Origin: Thermoproteota archaeon
GTDB lineage: Archaea; Korarchaeota; JAOZGF01
Assembly (NCBI GenBank): GCA_027491845.1
Contig: JAOZGF010000093.1
Location: forward strand, 1-7,844
Length of the DNA stretch: 7,844 nucleotides
Reading direction: 5' to 3'
The notes beneath the pieces are model-generated. The model ran no database searches. It worked only from the letters and a program-made list of their open reading frames with translations, and was not told where the DNA came from. Positions 1 to 4,952 of the stretch are shown here, in pieces (within the stretch, counting starts at the first letter, position 1; each line of letters begins with the position of its first letter). The translations under genes and the position numbers were made by a program.

Positions 1-2
1 TA

Positions 3-110
3 ATAGTTGCTTATGAACCAATGAAAGAGGAAAAAATCGTGAAGATAATAGCCCTGCTCACCGCTTTTTCCTCCTTTTTAGGGATAATTTCCTCCCTTTT
101 AACGCCATAG
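3..110 (+). CDS. C-terminal end of a membrane protein (5' end outside window)
   Basis: An open frame enters from the left edge and ends at TAG 108-110. The visible 35 residues have a charged stretch (MKEEK) followed by about 20 hydrophobic residues, IVKIIALLTAFSSFLGIISS, and then stop after LLTP. This looks like a C-terminal transmembrane helix of a larger protein. A separate 29-residue peptide starting at ATG 21 is possible but less likely, because the frame stays open to the window edge. The next gene starts two bases after the stop, which suggests an operon. The family cannot be named from this fragment. Confidence 0.5.
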   Translation: MVAYEPMKEEKIVKIIALLTAFSSFLGIISSLLTP

Positions 111-112
111 AG

Positions 113-373
113 ATGATTAACCTGAAAAAATATTACTGGCTTTTCCTAATAGTGCTCATTGTATGGGTCATGTTAATGGTAGAACTCAAAATGATTCAGT
201 TATACATTGTTCCACTGGGCCAAGAAGCTGAAAACCTTAACGAAATAATTTTTTGGGCCTCAACAAAAACAGTTCTGTCAGGCTCCCTCTTCCTGCTGTG
301 GCTTTGGGTTTGGTTTAAAATAACAAAGATCTACTATGAGAAATCCATTAAAAAACCCGGTGTGAAACATTGA
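113..373 (+). CDS. Small two-TM membrane protein, unknown function
   Basis: This is an 86-residue protein that I do not recognise. It has a short basic N-terminus (MINLKKYY), a hydrophobic helix at about residues 8-26, a linker of about 27 residues with acidic positions (QEAENLNE), a second tryptophan-rich helix at about residues 52-70, and a basic tail ending KKPGVKH. Lysines at both ends predict that both termini are cytosolic. The stop TGA (371-373) overlaps the TTG start of the next gene (370-372), so translation is probably coupled. The start lies two bases after the preceding stop and I see no clear Shine-Dalgarno. Placement between a membrane-protein tail and a sugar-nucleotide dehydrogenase hints at an envelope or glycan role, which is inference only. 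Confidence 0.6.
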   Translation: MINLKKYYWLFLIVLIVWVMLMVELKMIQLYIVPLGQEAENLNEIIFWASTKTVLSGSLFLLWLWVWFKITKIYYEKSIKKPGVKH

Positions 374-1095
374 AAAAAGTGAATGTTGCGGTCATAGGGG
401 TAGGCAACTGGGGATACAATCACGCCAGGATTTATAGGGAGCTGGCGAGCGCGAACTTAGTTGCAGTTGTAGACAAAAACCCGAAGAAGGCGGCGAAAGC
501 CGGTGGGGATTTTAACGTGAAATGGTATACAGACATCCAAGAAATGTTTGAAAAGGAAGAAGTTGAAGCTGTCAGCATAGCTACTCCCACTAAAACACAT
601 GTGGAAATAGCCTTACTAGCCATAGAAAACAAGAAGCACCTTCTAATTGAGAAACCAATCACCGAAAAAACCGATGACGCATTAAAAGTTGTTAAGGAAG
701 CTGAAAAAAACAAGTTAAAACTGATGGTGGGCCATGTTGAAAGATTTAACCCCGGCGTCAAACATCTTAAAGAATTCTTAGATAAGGGTGAAATAGGCAA
801 GGTTCTTGCGGCCACTGCGAAAAGATTGGGAATGCAGTGGACTGTTTTAACGGACGTAGGGGTTATAAAAGACCTAGCCATCCATGACATAGATTTAATA
901 AGATATCTCTTAGGCGACCCAGTTGAAGTTTTCGCTTACACAGGTAAATACAGGCATTCCTATGAAGACTATGCATACATCCTCCTGAAAATAAACGAAA
1001 CAACCTTCGGATTCATTGAGGTAAACTGGCTTTCTCCAAGCAAAGTAAGGAAGTTGACAGTAACAGGTTCAAACGGATTAATCCATCTAGATTAA
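370..1095 (+). CDS. Gfo/Idh/MocA family dehydrogenase, N-terminal 241 residues (interrupted gene)
   Basis: This is an NAD(P)-dependent sugar or sugar-nucleotide oxidoreductase. It most resembles the UDP-N-acetylglucosamine 3-dehydrogenase (GnnA-like) subgroup, but substrate assignment from motifs is tentative. Visible motifs are the Rossmann GxGxxG as GVGNWG (residues 11-15 region), ATPTKTH (71-77), the family EKP motif in LIEKPIT (92-98), HVERFNP (122-128) and the catalytic-domain motif DLAIHDIDLIRYLLG (168-182). The start is TTG overlapping the upstream stop, with GGTG a few bases before it, and it puts the Rossmann strand directly at the N-terminus. The reading frame ends at TAA 1093-1095 after GLIHLD, well short of the usual 310-330 residues. 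The missing C-terminus continues in the same frame immediately after the stop. The gene is therefore either newly broken, or the TAA is a sequence error. Confidence 0.85.
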   Translation: MKKVNVAVIGVGNWGYNHARIYRELASANLVAVVDKNPKKAAKAGGDFNVKWYTDIQEMFEKEEVEAVSIATPTKTHVEIALLAIENKKHLLIEKPITEKTDDALKVVKEAEKNKLKLMVGHVERFNPGVKHLKEFLDKGEIGKVLAATAKRLGMQWTVLTDVGVIKDLAIHDIDLIRYLLGDPVEVFAYTGKYRHSYEDYAYILLKINETTFGFIEVNWLSPSKVRKLTVTGSNGLIHLD

Positions 1096-1326
1096 CTTTC
1101 TCAAGAAGTAAGTATAGAGAAAGCCAAGAAAATGAGCACCCTCTTCACCTACCCCATTATACCCCGTAAAGAGCCATTGAAAGTTGAGTTAACGCATTTC
1201 TTGGAATGCATAATTCAGGATAAAGAACCCCTGGTTACGGGCTTAGACGGATACAAAGCCTTGAAAATTGCTGATAAATCATTGGAGTCATCGAAACTGG
1301 GGAAACCTGTTAGAATCAGTGGTTAA
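1096..1326 (+). pseudogene. C-terminal part of the same Gfo/Idh/MocA dehydrogenase, after an in-frame TAA
   Basis: These 76 codons stay in the frame of the upstream dehydrogenase, with no indel. They begin LSQEVSIEKAKK and end with the expected family C-terminus: EPLKVELTHFLECI, KEPLVTGLDGYKALKIADKSL and a final GKPVRISG. With one residue restored at the TAA, the join reads GLIHLD-x-LSQE. In this family that position is typically Tyr (TAT/TAC), one base from TAA. The full product would be about 318 residues, normal for the family. An internal ATG at 1132 could start a 64-residue peptide, but it would have no folded domain of its own. The 3' end overlaps the convergent DUF354 gene by 11 bases. 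TAA excludes the known Pyl (TAG) and Sec (TGA) recoding. Confidence 0.8.
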
Positions 1327-2365
1327 GATTGTTCTTAATGATTTCAACAAGAAGGGGAATAGGGTCCTCATACAATTTAACAATGTCCTGCGCCCTCTTC
1401 CTCTTTATTTCTCCATCTAACACCATCTTAATAAAATTGAAGGCATCTTCCATGTTTTCAGGCTGAAAAATAAGCTTTCGATTTATTAGTTCCCGCGTCA
1501 CCCCTATACACAGTTTTTTCCCAAAAAAAAGTGTAGGTGTTCCCATTAAAGCTGACTCCCTTGTCATAGTACCCCCTGCACCAATCATCAAGGAGGCATG
1601 GCTTAAAAGGTTTAAGAAATCCACAGCTTTCTCCACAACCACAATGTCTCCCTGAAGCTTGTTTTTAAAGAAAAAAGATTGCTCCTTAGACCTTGGAAAA
1701 ACAAGGACAGATAGATCATAAGAAACAGAAATTTTCCCCAGCAAGTCTACTAGGAAAGAATCAAAATTTTCTTCTTCGTAGTAAGATGCCTCAACCGGGG
1801 GAGGCCTAACTAGTATAAGGGGTTTATTGAATCTATGGGAAAAATCGTTTAGGGACTTTCTTGAAAGAAAATATTTTACATGTGCTACTTCAAACATGCC
1901 TCTGAACCGGGTTAACCTGCACTTTCCGCCGCCGTAGGCGGCAATTTTTTCTCGGGGAAAAAATGTAGGTGTTAAAAGCTCCGTGGACAAGGGAAACGTT
2001 AACTTGCATTGATGACTGTTTAGTTCATTATCATATGCAGTTATAACAGGCAAATTTAAGTTGAAAGCTACAAAGACAGCTTCAGGAGAAGCTTTAGACA
2101 CAAGAGCCCCTACTTTTTCAGTTGCAACGTTCTTTACTAGTTTTTTCACCCTCTCCATCGCTTCAAGAAGCTTACTCCTCTTATTTCTTCCTCCATGTAC
2201 TCCTAAACAGCAATACTTCACATTTTTCATGTCTAAGATATCTCTTGCATAACCATAATCCCTAGCAGTAACATAGCATTCTAACCCTTCCCTTTGCAGA
2301 AAACTTATAACTTCAGAGAAAAAAACAGCGTGAGGAGCATTTGAAATATCTATCCATACAAGCAT
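1316..2365 (-). CDS. DUF354 family protein (GT-B/epimerase-like fold)
   Basis: This 349-residue protein is a recognisable DUF354 member, a family common in archaea and thought to share the fold of UDP-GlcNAc 2-epimerase and MurG-type glycosyltransferases. Its biochemical role is not established. Family motifs are N-terminal VWIDISNAPHAVFF (3-16), YVTARDYGYARDIL (31-44), LGVHGGRNKRSKL (54-66), RPPPVEASYY (187-196) and the C-terminal glycine-rich GAGGTMTRESALMGTP (262-277). I chose ATG 2363-2365, preceded by GGTAGG four bases upstream on the minus strand, because the family begins with this strand. A longer reading from 2461 would translate through the tRNA-Ile gene. The gene follows that tRNA by 33 bases on the same strand and is tail-to-tail with the dehydrogenase. 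The neighbourhood suggests sugar or surface-polymer metabolism (inference). Confidence 0.85.
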   Translation of the reverse strand: MLVWIDISNAPHAVFFSEVISFLQREGLECYVTARDYGYARDILDMKNVKYCCLGVHGGRNKRSKLLEAMERVKKLVKNVATEKVGALVSKASPEAVFVAFNLNLPVITAYDNELNSHQCKLTFPLSTELLTPTFFPREKIAAYGGGKCRLTRFRGMFEVAHVKYFLSRKSLNDFSHRFNKPLILVRPPPVEASYYEEENFDSFLVDLLGKISVSYDLSVLVFPRSKEQSFFFKNKLQGDIVVVEKAVDFLNLLSHASLMIGAGGTMTRESALMGTPTLFFGKKLCIGVTRELINRKLIFQPENMEDAFNFIKMVLDGEIKRKRAQDIVKLYEDPIPLLVEIIKNNLNH

Positions 2366-2398
2366 AAAACCTACCAAGAAAGAGGTAAAGGATTGACG

Positions 2399-2499
2399 TG
2401 GGTCCGGCGGGATTCGAACCCGCGACCTCTCGCTTTCCACGTCCTGAAATATATCAGGCATATCAGGCGAGCGCTCTCACCTGACTGAGCCACGGACCC
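2399..2499 (-). tRNA. tRNA-Ile (GAT) with a 26-nt anticodon-loop intron
   Basis: A complete cloverleaf reads on the minus strand: acceptor GGGTCCG (2499-2493) with CGGACCC (2406-2400), D arm 2490-2473 with GCTC/GAGC, anticodon stem CTCGC (2471-2467) with GCGAG (2433-2429), variable loop AGGTC, T stem GCGGG/CCCGC around TTCGAAT, and discriminator A at 2399. No CCA is encoded. The anticodon loop has 33 nt instead of 7. Removing 2460-2435 at the canonical 37/38 site leaves CTGATAA, anticodon GAT (2464-2462). The intron folds as CCTGA/TCAGG with a six-base loop. Nucleotides 32-34 can pair with the intron (C-G, U-G, G-U), with 3-nt bulges around both cuts, giving a relaxed bulge-helix-bulge motif for the archaeal splicing endonuclease. 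Other cut points would give Phe or Ser anticodons that fit this body less well. Confidence 0.9.
2435..2460 (-). other. Intron of tRNA-Ile at position 37/38
   Basis: This 26-nt insertion lies between A37 (2461) and A38 (2434) of tRNA-Ile. The exon-intron junction holds a perfect 9-nt tandem direct repeat, GCCTGATAT, at 2468-2460 and 2459-2451, so the intron starts with a copy of the anticodon region. The second copy then pairs with TCAGG to form the intron hairpin. The intron also contains GATATATTTC, which resembles a TATA box on the minus strand. Confidence 0.8.
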
Positions 2500-2523
2500 T
2501 TACACGCCAGGCGAAGGGGTAAG

Positions 2524-2531
2524 CTTAATAA
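2524..2531 (-). promoter_or_regulatory. TATA box for tRNA-Ile
   Basis: TTATTAAG on the minus strand is centred about 28 bases upstream of the mature tRNA-Ile 5' end, the spacing expected for an archaeal TBP site with transcription starting at or just before the tRNA. It shares the 99-bp divergent intergenic region with the tRNA-Ala promoter. Confidence 0.5.
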
Positions 2532-2554
2532 GTCAATAATTCATTTCTTAAAAA

Positions 2555-2568
2555 GGAAAGATTTAAAC
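2555..2568 (+). promoter_or_regulatory. BRE/TATA promoter for tRNA-Ala
   Basis: GGAAAGATTTAAAC on the plus strand combines a purine-rich BRE-like segment with a TTTAAA core centred about 34 bases before the tRNA-Ala 5' end. This predicts a start near 2591 and a short 5' leader. Confidence 0.5.
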
Positions 2569-2598
2569 TTTTTCCTTCACAAACCCAGACAAATCGTT

Positions 2599-2681
2599 GG
2601 GCCGGTGGTGTAGCGGAAACACGCCGCCTTCGCGAGAAAAGAAAAAGGCGGAGACCGCGGGTTCGAATCCCGCCCGGTCCA
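2599..2681 (+). tRNA. tRNA-Ala (CGC) with an 11-nt anticodon-loop intron
   Basis: A complete cloverleaf: acceptor GGGCCGG (2599-2605) with CCGGTCC (2674-2680), D arm 2608-2622 (GTGT/ACAC), anticodon stem CCGCC (2624-2628) with GGCGG (2647-2651), variable loop AGACC, T arm GCGGG/CCCGC around TTCGAAT, and discriminator A at 2681. CCA is not encoded. The third acceptor pair is G-U, the classic alanine identity element, which supports the anticodon assignment. The anticodon loop is 18 nt. Removing 11 nt leaves TTCGCGA, anticodon CGC (2631-2633). U32, U33 and C34 can pair with intron A, A and G, giving a minimal bulge-helix-loop splice site. It is transcribed divergently from tRNA-Ile, and T-rich sequence at 2700-2714 may end transcription. 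Confidence 0.9.
2635..2645 (+). other. 11-nt intron of tRNA-Ala
   Basis: The purine-only AGAAAAGAAAA lies between G37 and A38. It contains GAAAA twice in tandem (2636-2645). There is no room for an internal hairpin stem. Only the exon-intron pairs U32-A, U33-A and C34-G, closed by a four-base loop, would present the splice sites. The exact cut could slide by one base because of flanking A residues. Confidence 0.65.
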
Positions 2682-2715
2682 CACGCAACTTCAATTCAAG
2701 TTTGTTTCTCCTTTA

Positions 2716-2750
2716 TTAGCCATCTAGAAAAATAGGGATGAGATGGCTAA
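2716..2750. repeat. Perfect 10-bp inverted repeat (hairpin)
   Basis: TTAGCCATCT (2716-2725) and AGATGGCTAA (2741-2750) are exact reverse complements around a 15-base loop. The loop holds GGGATG, a plausible Shine-Dalgarno, and the right arm contains ATG 2743-2745, the first codon of the degenerate reading frame that follows. It lies 35 bases after tRNA-Ala. It could be a leftover regulatory hairpin or a tRNA transcript terminator structure. Confidence 0.6.
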
Positions 2751-3597
2751 GTTAACATTCATCAAAGTCGACATTCATAATTGCAAGGAGAAGTTAGAGT
2801 CTTAGCTAAACAAGATTAGGAATTCAGACAGAACTTGCGAGGAAAAATAAAGATGCTGTCTTTCGCTTTCAAAAGCACCTTATTTTAAAGGGTTAAGCCT
2901 TCCAAGATCGAAAATGTAGTCTATACAACCTTCAATTCAACTTTTATCCTTTACTGAGAAAACTGAATTATGAAACGTTCCTTGAGAAGGACATTGATGG
3001 TAAAAGAGTCATGTTAACAGTTAAGGGGAAACAGGAAGATAGGCATTGAAGTTCAATTAAATTCTAACCTAGACTTTGAGAAGATTTTAACGGCTCTGGA
3101 GAAAGTGGGTGAACTAATTATTCCATGCGACCACAACAATATTTTAGGAGAAATAGTCACGATATTACAAAAAGCGGAGCATGAAAGAACAAACGTTGAA
3201 TTAGCGGCAAACTTCTGGAGAAAATTACGTTTTAATCTCCGCTGTAAAAAGTCTGAAAACTTTGTTAAACAAATCCATTTCTAGCTCTAGTTAAAAGAAA
3301 AGGTTTTCTCTGGAAACTACTTAAAAATTACGAAACAGTTAAAAACCATTTTAATATGAACAAGATTACGGATTGGAAAGATAAAAATCCGGAAGAACTA
3401 ACCCGTTTTCTTATCACCATCGGAAAACCCAACTACAATGAAACAAACTAAGGTTTCTTTTCAAATTAAACAAAGCAGAGGGCTTGGACGATGATAAGAT
3501 GCTAAAAGATACTTCGAAATCTCAAGAAACATAAATCAAAAAGGCTGAAGAGTATTATGAGCTGCTTTCCCCATTCTTACATAAAGATGAACGATAA
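2743..3597 (+). pseudogene. Probable frame-broken remnant of a plus-strand gene, family unknown
   Basis: No intact gene is visible in the roughly 1 kb between tRNA-Ala and nrtL, but protein-like segments follow one another on the plus strand in shifting frames. They are MAKLTFIKVDIHNCKEKLES from ATG 2743 to TAG 2803; a frame open 2897-3049 containing LEKDIDGKRVMLTVKGK; a frame open 3018-3284 containing DFEKILTALEKVGELIIPCD and HERTNVELAANFWRKL; a frame open 3269-3451 containing FLWKLLKNYETVKNHFNMNK and NPEELTRFLITIGKP; and a frame from 3451 reading RFLFKLNKAEGLDDDK, stop at 3532, then IKKAEEYYELLSPFLHKDER to TAA 3595. Ordered on one strand, these fit a decayed gene of about 280 codons with several frameshifts and stops. 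I do not recognise a family. The alternative is AT-rich non-coding sequence with chance open stretches. Confidence 0.5.
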
Positions 3598-3714
3598 AAG
3601 AAAATTATTTTTTCAATTCAAATTAAATAAGGGACATTTCTGAATTCTCCTGGATAACGACAACACTTAGATAACAATAAGTAAGGTGAGAGACTAATAG
3701 AGGAAGAATTTTTG
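3598..3714. other. Gene-free AT-rich spacer downstream of nrtL
   Basis: No reading frame or RNA gene is apparent. The minus strand at 3594-3606 is T-rich (AATTTTCTTTT), which could end the prf1-nrtL transcript, though there is no strong terminator. TTCAATTCAA occurs at 3612-3621 and also at 2690-2699 and 2931-2940. Confidence 0.3.
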
Positions 3715-4908
3715 TTACATTTTAATTGATCTTTCGTTTCCTGGTTCAAACACTAACCGGGTTAATTCGTCAGCCAAGGAAAGCGTGAACCGGAAAAAAC
3801 TTAGCCTTTCCCTGTCTTCATCATTAAGGATCACGTAGAAAGGAAAGGAATTGTAAATGTCATAAAGCTTGGATAAGAAACTTCGCAAGAAGTTAACCAC
3901 GTAATCAGGCCTACCTCTCTCAACAGAAAGCCTTAACACTTCCTTCAAGCAAACGGTGTGCTTCGCTAGGTCGCATTCTGGCTTGAACCTTATCTTGTTT
4001 AGTTTTTCTAGAGGTTTTATCGGCTCCACAGCAAAACTAAGGTTTTTTAGACGCAAGTAAAACAATTGAAGTGAGGCATGGCCTAAGTCCACATCACTAA
4101 CCTCATCGATCAAGCCAGCCAGGCTCTTTTTAGGGTTTTTTGACAGAAGAAAGGCTTTCAAAGCGTTAATTGAAAGGGTCTCAACGGAAATTGTCCTTTT
4201 AACCAGTTTATCCAAGTTCTTTCTTCTCTTTAATTCCTTTGATACAGCCTCGTTAACTTTTCTTAGAGCTTCACTATAACTAAAAACAGGTTTGTCTTCA
4301 TTTAGGAACAAGGCGGTCCTCTGGACAAGTAAGCCCTTAATTTCATTTTCCTTTAGCTTTTCTTTAAGAGAGTTGAACTTGGAAAGATCCTTTTCAGAAA
4401 AGATAACGTATCGAAGCTTCCCTTTACTGTTTCCTTCCTTAGCCTTGAATTTTAAAGTTTTTTTAAGAATTTCCTCAACATATTTCGCTCTCATAAAGAC
4501 AAGTGAATCATTTGGGCTTGAAAGGTTAATTATTTCAACAGGTCTTGTCTTGTATTGCAGTAAACTTAATTTGTCACCCCATTTTTCTCTTATTTCCGAG
4601 ACTAGGGCGTCTTCCCAATTTATTTTGAAAGACAAATATCCTTTCCCCGTGACTTTCGGTTCTTTTAAAAAATGTTTCTGTGACGCTCTTTTGCATCGTG
4701 CAATCAAATGATGCGACAGTTCTTCAAGGCTCACACCCAATTCTTTGCTTAACCTGAGCGGGTAAGGTGAAGTTACTTGCTCAGGATAAACAATTGACAC
4801 AGGGACTTTTTCCAAGTCCGCTTCTAACCCCATCTCCTTCAAAACATTTCCCAAGTACTTCTTAAAGCTTTTTTGCAGGAAAAATGCCAGAAAAGGTTTA
4901 ATGTTCAA
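3715..4908 (-). CDS. nrtL: ArgS-related anticodon-binding protein (NrtL-like), no catalytic core
   Basis: This 397-residue protein resembles arginyl-tRNA synthetase at both ends but not in the middle. Residues about 1-115 look like the ArgRS N-terminal additive domain (YPLRLSKELGVSLEEL, GKGYLSFKINWEDALVSEI). Residues about 310-390 look like the DALR helical anticodon-binding domain (CDLAKHTVCLKEVLRLSVER, then ADELTRLVF). Between them VEIINLSSPND (124-134) echoes the ArgRS lead-in to HIGH, but HIGH and KMSKS are absent and the Rossmann core is much reduced, so it cannot aminoacylate. Archaeal proteins of this kind are annotated NrtL; their function is unsettled, and tRNA binding is the natural inference. 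The start is TTG 4908-4906, preceded by AGGGATG at good spacing. It lies 44 bases downstream of prf1 on the same strand, probably co-transcribed. Confidence 0.8.
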   Translation of the reverse strand: MNIKPFLAFFLQKSFKKYLGNVLKEMGLEADLEKVPVSIVYPEQVTSPYPLRLSKELGVSLEELSHHLIARCKRASQKHFLKEPKVTGKGYLSFKINWEDALVSEIREKWGDKLSLLQYKTRPVEIINLSSPNDSLVFMRAKYVEEILKKTLKFKAKEGNSKGKLRYVIFSEKDLSKFNSLKEKLKENEIKGLLVQRTALFLNEDKPVFSYSEALRKVNEAVSKELKRRKNLDKLVKRTISVETLSINALKAFLLSKNPKKSLAGLIDEVSDVDLGHASLQLFYLRLKNLSFAVEPIKPLEKLNKIRFKPECDLAKHTVCLKEVLRLSVERGRPDYVVNFLRSFLSKLYDIYNSFPFYVILNDEDRERLSFFRFTLSLADELTRLVFEPGNERSIKM

Positions 4909-4952
4909 TTTAACATCCCTAAAGTGTCAGGATAAAAGATCTCTAAATTTCT

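Noticed and set aside
432..890. 152-codon minus-strand open frame inside the dehydrogenase
   Set aside because: It lies entirely opposite a strongly conserved gene and has no recognisable motif, so it is a shadow frame.
1093..1095. Selenocysteine, pyrrolysine or altered genetic code at the internal stop
   Set aside because: The codon is TAA, not TGA or TAG. TAA, TAG and TGA all end other genes here, and no recoding element is visible.
2366..2461. N-terminal extension of the DUF354 gene to 2461
   Set aside because: It would be the tRNA-Ile gene read as protein (SRVRIPPDP is the T arm). The family begins at VWIDI, next to ATG 2365 with its own Shine-Dalgarno.
2461..2466. Reading tRNA-Ile as tRNA-Phe (GAA) or Ser (GGA) by other intron cuts
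   Set aside because: The 37/38 cut gives GAT with bulges on both sides. The 5-nt variable loop rules out Ser, and the acceptor and discriminator suit archaeal tRNA-Ile.
2682..3714. CRISPR array or integrated element with tRNA attachment site
   Set aside because: No regularly spaced repeats, no integrase-like frame and no second copy of the tRNA-Ala 3' end were found.
4292..4711. 139-codon plus-strand open frame inside nrtL
   Set aside because: Opposite-strand shadow of nrtL; composition is low-complexity Ser/Phe and there is no domain.
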